Counted from the first letter of the stretch, positions 51,221 through 62,815 are shown. The stretch is DNA of 64,000 bases from Acidobacteria bacterium RIFCSPLOWO2_02_FULL_65_29 (GCA_001767435.1 MEKT01000153.1:18976-82975), one strand, 5' to 3'. A program made the numbers and translations. The notes: a model not told the origin generated them from the sequence alone.

Positions 51221-53953
51221 TCAGGTCCGTCCACTCGACCCACCAGGCCGATCAGACCCACCCGGCCTGCCCAACCCACCAGGCGCAGGCGCACCTGCCC
51301 GCTCAGTAATCCGCCGGGCGGCGCGCTGGAACCGATCGGCCAGCGCGCGGCGCACGTGTTCGGGAACCTGACCGATGCGTGCGAGGGTCTGCTGCGCCTG
51401 CCGCACTTCTTCGGCTGCCGCGCGCCATCGGCTGTCGTCGTTCGCCTTGCCACCAATGGTGTTGGAGGCGAGCGCTTCCTTCAGCATCGCCGCCAGACGA
51501 GCCGTCGGCGGCAACCCGGCGTCGCCGGGAGCGCTCAACGGGCCGGCGAGCGACACCGCGAGATCTTCGATACGGCGAACGATCTGCTCTATCTGCTTGC
51601 GGTTGGCCTGGGGATCGAGATCGGTGCCGGCGAAGGCGGCCGGCCAGCGGGCCATGACCTGCGCGAACGCCGAGGCGAACCGCTCCTCGAGTGCGCGCGC
51701 CCGATCGAAATCGACGCCCCGTGCGGCGATCTCCTGCTGCCAGCGCGCGCGAATGGCACGCACGGATGGCAGCAGGTCGGCCGGCGCGGTCTCGGAGCCG
51801 GCCGAACCCGGTGTCGACCCGGCGGGCGACGCGGGGTCTGACGGCGCCAGCGCCTCGAGCTCGGCGCAGATGGCTGAGCGGGCCGCCACGCGCTCGGCCC
51901 GCGCGATGTCGTGGCGCTGCGCGTAGCGCGCGAAGAACGTGTCGCAGGCGCCGCGGAACCGCTGCCAGATGGCTTCCGAGCGGCTCTTCTTGACCTGACC
52001 GACGGTCTTCCACTCGGCCTGCAGCTTCTTGAGCTCCTCGGCGGCCGAGTCCCAGTCGGTCGAGTCGGCCAGGGCCTCGGCCCGCACGCAGAGCGCCTCT
52101 TTCTTCGCAAGGTTCTCGGCCCACACCTTCTTCAGGCGGTCCAGGTCCTCATGGCGTCTCGCGAAGAAGCGATCGCAGGCGGCACGAAACCGATCCCAGA
52201 TCGCCTTTTCAGTGCCACGAGACACTGGGCCGACCTCTTTCCACTCGGCCTGCAGTTTCTTGATCGCCTCGGCGGTTTCGATCCAGCGGGTCGAGTCGGC
52301 GACCGATTCGGCCTGCTCGCAGAGGGCAATTTTTCTCGCCAGGTGTTCGGCGCGCTCGCGAGCCTCGGCGGCGAAATGGGCCTCGCACCGCGGCCACACG
52401 GCGTCGTGCGCGGCTTTGAAGCGGCGCCAGAGGGCGTCGCCCCGTGCGCGCGGGACGTCGGCCGCCTGCTTCCACAGGCGCTGGAGCTCGTGCACGTCGC
52501 GGGCGATCGCCTCGGGATCCTCGAGCGATGTGAGCGCCTCCATCTTCGCGCACAGCTGTTCCTGCACGCCCACGTTCGCCCAGCGCTGCCAGTCGTCGGC
52601 TTCGCGGAGCTCCTGCGCCTTCGGCGTCAGCAATGCGAGCGCGGCCTTGAGGCGCGCGGTGATCGCCTCGTAGTCCTGTTTGGTCGGGAGCGGCGGCACG
52701 GCGCCGAGCGCCATGCGAGAGTCGCGCAACCCATGCTCGGCCGCCTTCAGCGACAGGTCGGCTCTGGCGGCGAGGGCCTCGACGCGCGACGCGAGCTGCT
52801 CCATCCGGGCGAGCGCCTCGCGGCGCGCTCGTGCGTCGGCCTCACGCGTGGCCGCTTCACGCGTGGCGAGCTGCGACTCGAGCTCGGCAAACCGCGCGGC
52901 GAGCGCTTCGGGGACGTCGACGCCGCTCGCGAGATCCTTCCACTCGCGGCGAACGACCCCGAAACGATTTCGTGCGCCAGAAAAGTCCGCGTCGCTCGCT
53001 GCCGCGACGGCCATTTCAATGAGCTCGGCGAGACGCGCGTGGCGGCGCTCTGCCTGACGCTCGGCCGCGGCCGCCTCGGACGCGGCCTGCTGGCGCGCGC
53101 GCTCGGCGACCTCCTCGCGCACGCCCGCTTCCTGATCCCGCTTCGCGGCCGCCTCGGCGGCGCGCCGACGTTCCTCGTCGGCGGCGGCCGCGAGCAGAGC
53201 GGCCTCCGACACCCCTTCGCCGCGCCCAGGCTCCGCGGCCACGCTCGTGCGCGAAGCATCGGCTGCTTCGGAAGCGGCGGCCAGCTCGGCGCGCCGGTCG
53301 GCCTCCGCCCGATCGTCGGCTTCGCGAACGATTACGCGCGCGCGCTTCGCCGCGCTCCTGTTCTTGCCGCGCAAGGCGATCTGCTCGAGCTCGGCCCGAT
53401 CCGTGATCGAATCAACGGCGACGAGCGCCGTGTCCTTGAACTCGCTGTTGATGGCCACCGACAGCACCTCGGCGCGATCGCCCCGCACGCGCTCGAAGGC
53501 GGCACGGCGCACCGCTTCGGATGCCGCGTGGCGCGCAATCGAGCCGAGCACGTGCGTTTCGGCGACGCGCGACAGCGCGCGGAGCGCGACGATTTCGCGG
53601 CCGGCCGTCTTGGCCACCTGCGCGAGCGCGCGCACGTCGACCAGCGCGTCCACCGCTTCGAGGCTGTCCTGCTCGGCCACACCCTCGAACGCTTCGAGCG
53701 CGATGTCGCGAAGCATGACCGCGGCGTCGCCGCGGACCGACTCGTCGGCATCGCCACGCGAAATGGCCCCGAGCGCCGCCGGATCCAGCAACTTCGCCAC
53801 GGCCGCCCTGCGCACGCGCACGTCTTCGTCCCCACGCGCGATGGCCGCGATGAGATCGCGTTCGCTCAAGGGAATCTCGCCGACATGTGCCAGACGCACC
53901 GCGGGGTCCGGGTGCTTCTGCGGCTGTGTACGAAAACGGTCCAGTAAAGTCAT
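51221..53953 (-). CDS. DUF349-repeat protein
   Basis: Repeated WKEVGPVSRGTEKAIWDRFRAACDRFFARR / WKTVGQVKKSRSEAIWQRFRGACDTFFARY units. Confidence 0.88.
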   Translation of the reverse strand: MTLLDRFRTQPQKHPDPAVRLAHVGEIPLSERDLIAAIARGDEDVRVRRAAVAKLLDPAALGAISRGDADESVRGDAAVMLRDIALEAFEGVAEQDSLEAVDALVDVRALAQVAKTAGREIVALRALSRVAETHVLGSIARHAASEAVRRAAFERVRGDRAEVLSVAINSEFKDTALVAVDSITDRAELEQIALRGKNRSAAKRARVIVREADDRAEADRRAELAAASEAADASRTSVAAEPGRGEGVSEAALLAAAADEERRRAAEAAAKRDQEAGVREEVAERARQQAASEAAAAERQAERRHARLAELIEMAVAAASDADFSGARNRFGVVRREWKDLASGVDVPEALAARFAELESQLATREAATREADARARREALARMEQLASRVEALAARADLSLKAAEHGLRDSRMALGAVPPLPTKQDYEAITARLKAALALLTPKAQELREADDWQRWANVGVQEQLCAKMEALTSLEDPEAIARDVHELQRLWKQAADVPRARGDALWRRFKAAHDAVWPRCEAHFAAEARERAEHLARKIALCEQAESVADSTRWIETAEAIKKLQAEWKEVGPVSRGTEKAIWDRFRAACDRFFARRHEDLDRLKKVWAENLAKKEALCVRAEALADSTDWDSAAEELKKLQAEWKTVGQVKKSRSEAIWQRFRGACDTFFARYAQRHDIARAERVAARSAICAELEALAPSDPASPAGSTPGSAGSETAPADLLPSVRAIRARWQQEIAARGVDFDRARALEERFASAFAQVMARWPAAFAGTDLDPQANRKQIEQIVRRIEDLAVSLAGPLSAPGDAGLPPTARLAAMLKEALASNTIGGKANDDSRWRAAAEEVRQAQQTLARIGQVPEHVRRALADRFQRAARRITERAGAPAPGGLGRPGGSDRPGGSSGRT

Positions 53954-53984
53954 CGTCTATGAAATCTGGCCGGATGTCGCAGGT

Positions 53985-54620
53985 CTAACTTTGAGTGCTC
54001 ACTTCTCGCTTCGGGTTGCTGACTCTTTCGGCAACCTGCTCAACCCGCGGCGTGCCGAGTTGGCTCAGTCTGCCCGCGACGTCGGCGCCGTGCGACGAAG
54101 GACGGACGCGCTTGTCGATGTCGAGAATGCGGCCGTCCTTGCCGACGAAAAACGTCCAACGCGACGGAAACCCAGTCGCGCCAAGCACGCCGTACGCACG
54201 CGCGACGGCCTTTCCCGGATCGCTCAGAATCGGATAGTCGATGCTCAGCGATCCCGCGAATGCCCGGTTCGTGTCGGGCGAATCGATGCTCGCGCCGAAA
54301 TACCGGACCTTGAATCCACCGAGCGCCCCGCGGCTGGACCCGATCGAGGCGCACTCCTTCGTGCAGCCGCCCGTGAACGCCTTGGGAAACCAGGCAATCA
54401 CCACCGTGTCGAGGTTCCGGAAATCGCGCAGCCGATACCATCGGCCGTCGGAACCGGGAAGCTCGAAGTCCGGCGCGGGATCGCCGGGCTTCAGCTGCAC
54501 GGCATCCCGCTCGCCTCGCCCCGTCGCCACGTTGACGAGGCCGACCATGGTGGCCGCGGCCGTCGTGGCAATCGTCCGCATCAGTCGCGCTGGTCCCATT
54601 CCCTGTTTGATCCGAGTCAT
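53985..54620 (-). CDS. Peroxiredoxin (AhpC/TSA family); start uncertain
   Basis: [17 protein letters not shown]...[21 protein letters not shown]. Confidence 0.88.
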   Translation of the reverse strand: MTRIKQGMGPARLMRTIATTAAATMVGLVNVATGRGERDAVQLKPGDPAPDFELPGSDGRWYRLRDFRNLDTVVIAWFPKAFTGGCTKECASIGSSRGALGGFKVRYFGASIDSPDTNRAFAGSLSIDYPILSDPGKAVARAYGVLGATGFPSRWTFFVGKDGRILDIDKRVRPSSHGADVAGRLSQLGTPRVEQVAERVSNPKREVSTQS

Positions 54621-54694
54621 TCTAGTCAAGGGCCGCAGGTCCGCAGACTCCCCAGATTTCACTTTTTCAGTGGTGGTCCCTGGGTACTCCAAAT

Positions 54695-55435
54695 TTGCGG
54701 ATCGGCGGGGCTTCCTCCGGGTTGTTCTATCCCCTTACGTTCTCTGAAGTTAGAAGGACTCAGAAGGACTACGATCGTGGCTTCTCGCTCTTGACTCTTC
54801 ACTTTCCTCAGTTTGTTTCCCGCCTCGAGGCGGCCCTGCGGGCGCCCCTACCCGGTCCAGCCGCCCAGGCGACCATGGCGCCTCAGCCGCCGCGCCTTTG
54901 GCCTGCAGGCTTCGATCGCGGCGCGATTCGCGATGCCGCCGGCCTTCTCCTGCTCTTCCCCATCGACCACCGGCCGCACGTCGTGCTCACGCTGCGCACC
55001 AGCACGCTCGAACGCCACGGAGGCCAGATATCGTTGCCCGGCGGCGCCGTCGATCCCGGTGAAACCTACGAGCAAACCGCCCTGCGCGAGGCGCGAGAGG
55101 AGATCGGTCTCGACCCGGAAGGCGTTCGCGTGCTGGGCGGCCTGACGCCGCTCGACGTGCATGTCAGCAGGTTTCGGCTTCACCCGATTGTGGCGGCCGC
55201 AGATCGGAGGCCGTCGCTGTCGCCCGCAGACAGCGAAGTTGCCCGCATGCTCGAGATTCCCATCGCACGTCTCGCGGATTCGACGAGCGTGACGTTCAAG
55301 ACGCTCACACGCGACGGGGCCGACGTGCGCGTGCCGGCGTTCCTCGTCGACGAGGCCGAGATCTGGGGCGCCACGGCGATGGTCCTGGCGGAGCTCCTGG
55401 CAGTGATATCTGGATTTGAGGATTTGAGGATTTGA
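54695..55435 (+). CDS. CoA pyrophosphatase-like NUDIX hydrolase; start uncertain
   Basis: NUDIX box [25 protein letters not shown]-terminal residues come from repeat. Confidence 0.87.
   Translation: MRIGGASSGLFYPLTFSEVRRTQKDYDRGFSLLTLHFPQFVSRLEAALRAPLPGPAAQATMAPQPPRLWPAGFDRGAIRDAAGLLLLFPIDHRPHVVLTLRTSTLERHGGQISLPGGAVDPGETYEQTALREAREEIGLDPEGVRVLGGLTPLDVHVSRFRLHPIVAAADRRPSLSPADSEVARMLEIPIARLADSTSVTFKTLTRDGADVRVPAFLVDEAEIWGATAMVLAELLAVISGFEDLRI
54746..54771. repeat. Heptamer-like array (GAAGTTAGAAGGACTCAGAAGGACT)
   Basis: shares TTAGAAGGACT with the TA-flanking right arm. Confidence 0.7.
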
Positions 55436-55460
55436 GGATTTGAGGATTTGAAGATTTGAA
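55413..55460. repeat. 8-mer array GATTTGAG x4, GATTTGAA x2
   Basis: direct reading; supplies nudix C-terminus and TGA stop. Confidence 0.95.
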
Positions 55461-55483
55461 GATGACGGATTCGACGAAGGTCT

Positions 55484-55555
55484 CATTCAGCCACGAAAAC
55501 ACGAAACCACGAAACAAGAGTTGCTGTTTTCTTCGTGACTTCGCGCCTTCGTGGC
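55484..55555. repeat. Inverted pair of CACGAAA / TTCGTG-type arrays
   Basis: cagccacgaaaacacgaaaccacgaaac ... cttcgtgacttcgcgccttcgtggc. Confidence 0.85.
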
Positions 55556-55577
55556 GACCGTGCGCGTAACCTCGCTT

Positions 55578-56996
55578 CTAGTTGTCGTAATACAGATAGA
55601 ACTCGTACGGATGCGGGCGCAGCCGGAGGGGATCGATCTCCGTATCACGCTTGTACGAGATCCACGTGTCGATGAGATCGTCGGTGAACACGCCGCCCTG
55701 GGTCAGGAACTTGTGGTCCTTCTCGAGAGCGTCGATCGCCTCTGCGAGCGAGCCCGGCGTGGTGCGGACGCCCTGCGAGGCCATTTCCGCGTGGGTCATG
55801 TGATAGATGTCGCGATCGAGAGGCTTTCCTGGATCGATCCTGTTCTTGATGCCGTCGAGCATGGCCATGAGCATCGCCGACCAGGCGAGGTAGCCGTTGC
55901 AGCTCGGATCGGGGCAGCGGAACTCGAGGCGTTTCGCCTTCGGACTCTTCGAGTACATCGGGATGCGAATCGACGCGGAACGGTTGCGCGCTGACAGCGC
56001 CAGGTTGACCGGCGCCTCGAAGCCCGGCACGAGACGGCGATACGAATTGGTCGTCGGCGCGGCGAAGGCAAGGATAGCCGGCGCATGCTTGAGCAGGCCT
56101 CCCGCCGCGTGCAACCCGATGTTGCTCAGCCCCGCGTAGCCGCCGCCCGCGAACAGCGGTTTACCGCCCTTCCAGAGCGACGTGTGGGAGTGCATGCCAC
56201 TGCCGTTGTCCTCGAAGATCGGCTTGGGCATGAACGTCACCGTCTTGCCATGGCGCTTCGCGACGTTCTTGCAGATGTACTTGTACCACATGAACTGATC
56301 GGCCATCTTGAGCAGCGGCTGGAACTCCATGTCGATCTCGCTCTGGCCCGCCGTCGCCACTTCATGGTGATGCGCCTCGACCACGATGCCGATCTTGCGC
56401 ATTTCATCGACCATCTCGCCGCGCAGATCGTGGAAGGTGTCGGTCGGACTCACGGGGAAGTACCCGCCCTTGAAGCTCGGCTTGTAGCCCAGGTTCGGCT
56501 CCTCGTGGCGGGCCGTGTTCCACGCCCCTTCCGCTGAATCGATCTCGTAGTAGCCGCGGTGCTGGTTCTGCTCGTAGCGGACCTCGTCGAAGATGAAGAA
56601 CTCGGGCTCCGGTCCGATATAGCAGGTGTCGGCGACGCCGGTCTCCTTGAGGTACGCCTCGGCCTTGCGCGCGACGTGCCGCGGATCGCGGCTGAAGTCC
56701 TTGCCCGTCACCGGATCCACCACGTTGGCGATGACGCTCACGGTCGGCTTCGCAAAAAACGGATCGAGGCGCCCCGTCGCCGGATCCGGGATCGCGAGCA
56801 TGTCGGATTCGTGGATGCCCATCCAACCCCTGATGGACGAGCCGTCGAACCCCAAGCCATCCTTGAAGGTGCCCGCGTCCCAGAGATCGATCGGGTAGGA
56901 GCAGTGCTGCCAGGTCCCCAGCATGTCCACGAACTTGAGGTCCACCATATCCGCGTTGTGCTTCTTGGCGAATTTGAGAAAGTCGTCGGGTGTCAT
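55578..56996 (-). CDS. glnA: Glutamine synthetase type I
   Basis: [31 protein letters not shown]...[19 protein letters not shown]; full length. Confidence 0.96.
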   Translation of the reverse strand: MTPDDFLKFAKKHNADMVDLKFVDMLGTWQHCSYPIDLWDAGTFKDGLGFDGSSIRGWMGIHESDMLAIPDPATGRLDPFFAKPTVSVIANVVDPVTGKDFSRDPRHVARKAEAYLKETGVADTCYIGPEPEFFIFDEVRYEQNQHRGYYEIDSAEGAWNTARHEEPNLGYKPSFKGGYFPVSPTDTFHDLRGEMVDEMRKIGIVVEAHHHEVATAGQSEIDMEFQPLLKMADQFMWYKYICKNVAKRHGKTVTFMPKPIFEDNGSGMHSHTSLWKGGKPLFAGGGYAGLSNIGLHAAGGLLKHAPAILAFAAPTTNSYRRLVPGFEAPVNLALSARNRSASIRIPMYSKSPKAKRLEFRCPDPSCNGYLAWSAMLMAMLDGIKNRIDPGKPLDRDIYHMTHAEMASQGVRTTPGSLAEAIDALEKDHKFLTQGGVFTDDLIDTWISYKRDTEIDPLRLRPHPYEFYLYYDN

Positions 56997-57071
56997 AGGC
57001 ACGCTCCTCGATCGGTTCACTGGCGGTTCACTGGGAAGACGTCTTGCCGCCCCGTGGGAGGCCGAAGGATA

Positions 57072-57099
57072 GCACAGTCCAGGAAAGCCATGACTGTGC
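57072..57099. promoter_or_regulatory. Inverted repeat GCACAGTC-N12-GACTGTGC upstream of glnA
   Basis: 8-bp perfect arms. Confidence 0.5.
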
Positions 57100-57248
57100 G
57101 AAATACACACTATTATTGCATCAATTTGTCTTCCATGGCCAGTTATCGTGCTCGCAGAGCAACTTATCCTGCTAATTATGCACGAAACGAAGGATCCGGC
57201 ACGCTCCGGGCAAACCGGCGATGGACATGGCCCCGGTTCGTCACACGT

Positions 57249-57292
57249 CGACAATACTGTCGCTTATGCTTAATATCGACAACGTTGTCGAT
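57249..57292. promoter_or_regulatory. Paired operator-like palindromes CGACA-N4-TGTCG (second extends to 18-bp perfect palindrome)
   Basis: CGACAATACTGTCG (57249-57262) and ATCGACAACGTTGTCGAT (57275-57292), centres 28 bp apart. Confidence 0.65.
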
Positions 57293-57395
57293 TCGAGAAT
57301 CGGACCTTGCCATCCAACCGGGCAGAAATTCCCAAGAATTTCGTCGGTCCGGGCGGACCCACCCTCCGGGAATTCAATCTTTCACGAGGTGAGCC

Positions 57396-58619
57396 ATGAA
57401 CCAGGCCGACACAGCATGGATGCTGATCGCGACCGCGCTGGTGCTGCTGATGACGCCCGCGCTCGCGTTCTTCTACGGCGGGCTCGTCCGCTCCAAGAAC
57501 GCGCTGAACACCATGATGATGAGCTTCATCTCGTTGGGGTTCGTGGGCGTCGCGTGGGCCGTCATTGGATATTCGCTGGCCTTCGCGCCGGGTAACAACT
57601 GGATCGGAGACACGTCGCGGGTGCTGCTGAACGGCGTCGGCCTCGAAGCGCAGGGCTCCATTCCCCACGTGCTCTTCATGTGCTATCAGGCCACGTTCTG
57701 CATCATCACGGCCGCGCTCATTTCGGGCGCCATCGTCGAGCGGATGCGCTTCTCGGCCTACGTCGTGTTCATCACGCTCTGGGCGCTGGTCGTCTACAGC
57801 CCGATCGCGCATTGGGTGTGGGGTGGGGGCTGGCTGGCCGACATGGGCGCGCTCGACTTCGCGGGCGGCACCGTGGTGCATGTGAACGCGGGCATTGCCG
57901 CGCTGGTCGCCGCGCTGTGCGTGGGCAAGCGGCGCGACTTCAAATCGTCAGCGCTTTTGCCGCACAACGTGCCGTTCGCGCTACTCGGCGCGGGGCTGCT
58001 CTGGTTCGGCTGGTTCGGGTTCAACGCCGGCAGCGCGCTCGCGGCCAGTCCCATTGCCGGGCTGGCCTTCACCACGACCATGCTCGCCCCGGCCGGGACG
58101 CTCGTCGCGTGGACGCTGCTCGACATCATGCGCACGGGCAAGCCGACCGCGGTCGGGGCGGCCACGGGCATCGTCGTCGGGCTGGTCGCCGTCACGCCGG
58201 CGGCCGGCTTCATCGGCCCGATGAGCGCGATCGCCCTGGGGTTCATCGCGGCGGTCCCCAGCTATTACGGACTTCTGTGGCGCGCGAAGACCAACCTCGA
58301 CGACTCGCTGGACGTGGTAGCCGCGCACGGCGTCGGCGGCACAGTGGGAGCATTGCTGACGGGCGTGTTCGCACAAAAAAGCCTCAACGGCATCGCCGAC
58401 GGCCTGCTCTTCGGCAACCCCGGACAGCTGGCGACGCAAGCCATCGCCGTCGCCGCCGTCGTCGTGTACAGCGGAGTCGTCAGTTTCATCCTGTTGAAAG
58501 CCATCGGCCTGGTCTTGCCGCTCACGGCGAGCGGAGATGATCAGAACCTGGGAATGGACGTGTCGCTGCACGGCGAAGAAGCGTACGTCCACGCCGGCGG
58601 ATCCAGTTCGACGAGATAG
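57396..58619 (+). CDS. amt: Ammonium transporter
   Basis: MNQADTAWMLIATALVLLMTPALAFFYGGLVRSKNALNTMMMSF; multiple TM. Confidence 0.95.
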   Translation: MNQADTAWMLIATALVLLMTPALAFFYGGLVRSKNALNTMMMSFISLGFVGVAWAVIGYSLAFAPGNNWIGDTSRVLLNGVGLEAQGSIPHVLFMCYQATFCIITAALISGAIVERMRFSAYVVFITLWALVVYSPIAHWVWGGGWLADMGALDFAGGTVVHVNAGIAALVAALCVGKRRDFKSSALLPHNVPFALLGAGLLWFGWFGFNAGSALAASPIAGLAFTTTMLAPAGTLVAWTLLDIMRTGKPTAVGAATGIVVGLVAVTPAAGFIGPMSAIALGFIAAVPSYYGLLWRAKTNLDDSLDVVAAHGVGGTVGALLTGVFAQKSLNGIADGLLFGNPGQLATQAIAVAAVVVYSGVVSFILLKAIGLVLPLTASGDDQNLGMDVSLHGEEAYVHAGGSSSTR

Positions 58620-58708
58620 CGTCGGGACGCCGCGCCGTTGCCGCTTCGAAGCGGTGACCTGCTGATCGCGCAGGAGAGCGGAGCTCACGAGGGGCGCTTC
58701 TGACCTCG

Positions 58709-61183
58709 ATGCCGCGGTACAATGTCGGCGCCTTGGCGAAACGAAAGAGCCCTTCCGTTCAGTCGCTGTTCGACAACCTCGAAACCGCCGACGCGACGCA
58801 CGTGGGCAAGGACGCTGCGATCCGCGCGTCCCTGCTCGGCGGCGGCAACGGCGGCGGCGTGGATCGCGTCGCCCTCCACGAGGCCGCGCAGTCGCGGTAC
58901 CTGAACTACGCGCTGTCCGTCATCACCGCGCGCGCGCTGCCCGACGTGCGCGACGGGCTCAAGCCGGTCCAGCGCCGCATCCTCTATACGATGTGGCAGC
59001 AGAACCTCACCGCCGACGTCAAGCATCGTAAGTGCGCAAAGGTGGTCGGCGACGTCATGGGTAGCTACCATCCCCACGGCGACTCGGCGCTGTATGAGAC
59101 GCTCGTGCGCATGGCGCAGCCCTTCTCGCTCAGGAACCCGCTGGTCGACGGATCGGGCAACTTTGGATCGCTCGACGGCGACAGCGCGGCGGCCATGCGC
59201 TACACCGAATGCCGTCTGGCCCGGATCAGCGACGAGATGCTGGCCGAGATCGAGCAGGCGACGGTTCCGTTCCGGCCGAACTACGACGGGACCAAGACCG
59301 AGCCCGTCGTTCTGCCGGCGCGGATTCCCAATCTGCTCGTCAACGGCACGACCGGCATCGCCGTCGGTATGGCGACCAACATTCCGCCGCACAACCTCGT
59401 GGAGGTGTGCACGGCGCTCGTCAAGCTCCTCGACAACGAGGACATCGGCAACACGCAGCTCTGCCGATACATCAAGGGGCCCGACTTTCCGACCGGCGGC
59501 CAGATTCTGAATTCGTCGGAGGAGCTGAGGCAGATCTACCGGTCGGGCTCTGGCAGCGTCCGGCTGCGCGGCACCTGGGACATCGGCCCGGACACTCGCT
59601 CGACCAAGACGATCTACATCGAGAGCATTCCGTATTCGGTCAACAAGTCGCAGCTGGTCGAACGCATCGCCGACGTGGTGCTCAGCCGCAAGCTGCCTCC
59701 GCTCCTCGACGTGAAGGACCTCTCGACGGAGGACGTGCGCATCGCGATCGAGATGAAAAAGGACGCCGACGAGAAGATGGTGATGGCGTACCTCTTCAAG
59801 CACACGCCGCTCCAGATCAACTTCGCCGTGAACCTGACGTGCCTCATCCCGACGGAGAACCCGGATGTCGGGCGTCCTGAACGGCTCGATCTCAAACAGA
59901 TCCTGTGGCACTTCCTGCACTTCCGGCTCGAGGTCGTCACCCATCGCCTCGAGCACGAGCTGGCGGCGCTCAAGAAGCGCGTCCACATCCTCGAAGGGTT
60001 CGAGACCGTTTTCGACGCGCTCGACGAGATCATCCGGATCATCCGTAAGTCGGACGGCAAGGCCGACTCGGCCGAGAAAATCATGGCGCGGTTCGAGCTC
60101 GACGCCGAACAGACCGACGCGATCCTCGAGCTGAAAATCTATCGGCTCGCCCGCCTCGAAATTCTGATCATTCGACAGGAGCTCGAGGAGAGACGCAAGC
60201 GCGCGCGCCAGATCAGCGCGTTGTTGAAGGACGAAGACAGCCGCTGGGCGCTGGTGCGCGCCGAGCTCGAGGACGTCGCGCAGCGCTACGGCGACAAACG
60301 CCGGACGCTCATCGAAAGCGATTCTGGCGAAACCGAATACACACCCGACGACTTCATCGTCGAGGAAGACAATGTCGTGATCGTGTCGCGCGACGGCTGG
60401 GTGAAGCGGCAGAGGGAGGTCAAGGACCTCTCGACCACCAGGCTGCGGGAAGGCGACTTGGTGCTCGCGGCGTTTGCCGGCAGCACGCGCGCGACCTCGG
60501 TGTTCTTCTCGAACTTCGGCGTGGCATATTCCTGCCGCATCATCGATGTGCCGGCGTCGACCGGTTACGGAGAGCCGATTCAGAAACAGTTCAAGCTGAA
60601 GGACGGCGAGAGAATCGTTGCGGCCCTGAGCCTCGACCCGCGGGCCGCGGGTCAGATCGTGCCGACACCCTCGCCGCGGCGTGGCCCCGAGAGTGGACGC
60701 GACGAGGCGGCGCCGGTGCACGCGGTGGCGGTCACGAGCGACGGCTACGCGCTCAGGTTCGGCCTCGACGGCTTCGTCGAACCCAGCACGCGGACCGGAC
60801 GCCGGTTCGCGCGCCCCGCCAAGGGCGCCGACGTGCTCGGCGTGGCGCGCTTCACGGGCCGCGAGGTGCTCATCGCCGCAACCGCGACCGCGCGCGGCAT
60901 TCTCGCGAATGCCGCTGACGTGAACTTCCTCTCCGGGCCGGGAAAGGGCGTGCTGCTCATCAAGCTCGGGAAAGACGATCGTGTCATCGGCTTTATCGCC
61001 TCGAGCGGCGATCGGGACCTGCTGACGGTCGAAACGACGCGCGGGGCCGAGCAGACGATCAGCACCGCAAAATACGACGTGACCGGCCGTGGCGGCAAGG
61101 GCCGCGAGCTCCTGCAGCGCGGCGGCTTCGCACGAGTCGTGTGGCCGACGCCGGAAGCGCCTCCGCCGCTTGGCACGGCGTAG
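58709..61183 (+). CDS. Type IIA topoisomerase subunit A (gyrase/topo IV A)
   Basis: [41 protein letters not shown] catalytic Tyr region. Confidence 0.94.
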   Translation: MPRYNVGALAKRKSPSVQSLFDNLETADATHVGKDAAIRASLLGGGNGGGVDRVALHEAAQSRYLNYALSVITARALPDVRDGLKPVQRRILYTMWQQNLTADVKHRKCAKVVGDVMGSYHPHGDSALYETLVRMAQPFSLRNPLVDGSGNFGSLDGDSAAAMRYTECRLARISDEMLAEIEQATVPFRPNYDGTKTEPVVLPARIPNLLVNGTTGIAVGMATNIPPHNLVEVCTALVKLLDNEDIGNTQLCRYIKGPDFPTGGQILNSSEELRQIYRSGSGSVRLRGTWDIGPDTRSTKTIYIESIPYSVNKSQLVERIADVVLSRKLPPLLDVKDLSTEDVRIAIEMKKDADEKMVMAYLFKHTPLQINFAVNLTCLIPTENPDVGRPERLDLKQILWHFLHFRLEVVTHRLEHELAALKKRVHILEGFETVFDALDEIIRIIRKSDGKADSAEKIMARFELDAEQTDAILELKIYRLARLEILIIRQELEERRKRARQISALLKDEDSRWALVRAELEDVAQRYGDKRRTLIESDSGETEYTPDDFIVEEDNVVIVSRDGWVKRQREVKDLSTTRLREGDLVLAAFAGSTRATSVFFSNFGVAYSCRIIDVPASTGYGEPIQKQFKLKDGERIVAALSLDPRAAGQIVPTPSPRRGPESGRDEAAPVHAVAVTSDGYALRFGLDGFVEPSTRTGRRFARPAKGADVLGVARFTGREVLIAATATARGILANAADVNFLSGPGKGVLLIKLGKDDRVIGFIASSGDRDLLTVETTRGAEQTISTAKYDVTGRGGKGRELLQRGGFARVVWPTPEAPPPLGTA

Positions 61184-61336
61184 ACGACATGCCCGTGAAG
61201 GCACGCCTGGACAGGTACGGTAGAATGGCTGTGCTTCGGCGCACGCCCGGCGTCCAAACGCTGCGAACGATGGCTGGTTTCGGCCAGCTGCCGCGAATGA
61301 CCAGCCTGGCTTCGGCATCCTGCCACCGCTGAGCGC

Positions 61337-62815
61337 TTGTCTGCATCCACATTCACAAGGAAATCTGTCTTGACCCAGCACGAACGCGTCAACAACATCG
61401 CCGTTTTCATCGACTTCGACAACATCGAGATCGGCGTCCGAACCACCCTCGGCGAGCACTTCGACATCGGCACGGTTCTCGAGGCGCTCAAGGAGCGCGG
61501 CGAGGTCGTCACGAAAATCGCGTATGCCGACTGGACCCGCGCCGGCGAGTACAGCCGCGCGCTCACGCAGCACGCCATCCGCCTGGTACAACGCAACCTC
61601 ACGCCCGGCGGCGACAAGAACGGCGCCGATATCAACCTCGCGCTCGACGCGCTGGAGATGGCGTTCACGCACCCCCATATCAACGCGTACGTGATCGTCG
61701 GCGGCGACAGCGATTTTCTGTCGCTCGTCGAGAAGTTGAAACAGTACGACAAGAAGGTCTTCGTCGTGGGCGGCCGGGCGTTTACGAGCGTTATCCTGCA
61801 GAGGAACTGCCACGAGTTCATCGCCTACGAGAATCTCACCCGGAAGCCGCCTGCCCGCACCGGCCGGCCGGGCGCGCCTGCCGCGGCGGCCTCCGCCACG
61901 GCGCCGATCACTCAGGCGTTCCCGCTCGTCAGGCGCGCGCTGAAGATTCTCGCGGATCGGGAAGTCACGCCCCAGACGGGGCTCCTCAAGAGCACGCTGC
62001 TGCAGCTCGATTCCACGTTCTCGGAGCGTAACTACGGCGCCTCGTCGTTCCTGGATTTCGCCGAGAAGCTCGCACAGGCCGGCCTCGTGCAGCTCAAGCA
62101 CTCGGGCCGCAGCGTGATGGTGGAGCTCAACCCGCAGTCGGCCGACGAAGGCGATCCGACCCCGTCGCAAGCGGTCGCGAGCCCCACGTTACCCGACACG
62201 GCATCGACGCCGTCCCCACCCCCAGCCCCTTCCGGGGCCCCCGTGGCCGAGCTGCCAGCGCAGGCGGGCACGATGGCCGACGGTGTGGCGCTCACCGGCC
62301 GGCTGCTGGCCTCAGCGGTGAATGCGCGCTGGCCCATGTATCTGCGCAACGTGAAGCAGATTCTCCGAGCCGGCGGATTCGACGAGCGGCGTTATGGCTT
62401 CAATGGAATGATCGACCTCCTGCGCGCGTGCCAGCGGGAAGGGTTCGCGCGCATGGAGCGCGACCACCGCGGCGGTCTTCGCGTCTTTCAGGGCGCAGCG
62501 CTCACCCAGGCGGCCGCCCCGCCTCCGAGCGACATCGACGTTGCTCAACCGGTCGACGCCGTCGCGCCGGACATCGTCTCTGCGCCGGACGTCGTCTCTG
62601 CCGCGGAGAACTTCCAGGAGACCGACGGGGTCGAACCCGACGTGGACGTTGACGTTATTGGGATCGCCGGCCGGGAGATCGTGGACACGACGGCGGAACT
62701 GCTGGGGAGGGCGACGGGCAAGCGGCGGGCGCGATCGGCCGTCTCGCCAAAAGCCGCGCCCAAGAGGCGGCGCGCGAACAGTCGCCAGTCGCCAGTCGGC
62801 AGTCGACAGTCATAG
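61337..62815 (+). CDS. NYN (LabA/DUF88) nuclease-like domain with OST-HTH/LOTUS-like domains
   Basis: IAVFIDFDNIEIG...GADINLALDALEMAF...VGGDSDFLSLVEKLK; downstream ALKILADREVTPQTGLLKSTLLQLDSTFSERNYGASSFLDFAEKLAQAGLVQL and a second similar block. Confidence 0.83.
   Translation: MSASTFTRKSVLTQHERVNNIAVFIDFDNIEIGVRTTLGEHFDIGTVLEALKERGEVVTKIAYADWTRAGEYSRALTQHAIRLVQRNLTPGGDKNGADINLALDALEMAFTHPHINAYVIVGGDSDFLSLVEKLKQYDKKVFVVGGRAFTSVILQRNCHEFIAYENLTRKPPARTGRPGAPAAAASATAPITQAFPLVRRALKILADREVTPQTGLLKSTLLQLDSTFSERNYGASSFLDFAEKLAQAGLVQLKHSGRSVMVELNPQSADEGDPTPSQAVASPTLPDTASTPSPPPAPSGAPVAELPAQAGTMADGVALTGRLLASAVNARWPMYLRNVKQILRAGGFDERRYGFNGMIDLLRACQREGFARMERDHRGGLRVFQGAALTQAAAPPPSDIDVAQPVDAVAPDIVSAPDVVSAAENFQETDGVEPDVDVDVIGIAGREIVDTTAELLGRATGKRRARSAVSPKAAPKRRRANSRQSPVGSRQS
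62779..62813. repeat. Five phased heptamers CAGTCGC CAGTCGC CAGTCGG CAGTCGA CAGTCAT
   Basis: encodes C-terminus of the NYN protein; stop TAG straddles array edge. Confidence 0.95.

Noticed and set aside
58685-62170. 1161-aa minus-strand ORF, and other long antisense ORFs (5386-7170, 47569-49482, 51911-53947, 22983-overlapping plus ORF 23112-24443)
   Set aside because: Shadow ORFs from high-GC codon bias opposite well-supported genes; sequences are Arg/Asp/Val-rich and low-information with no recognisable domain.
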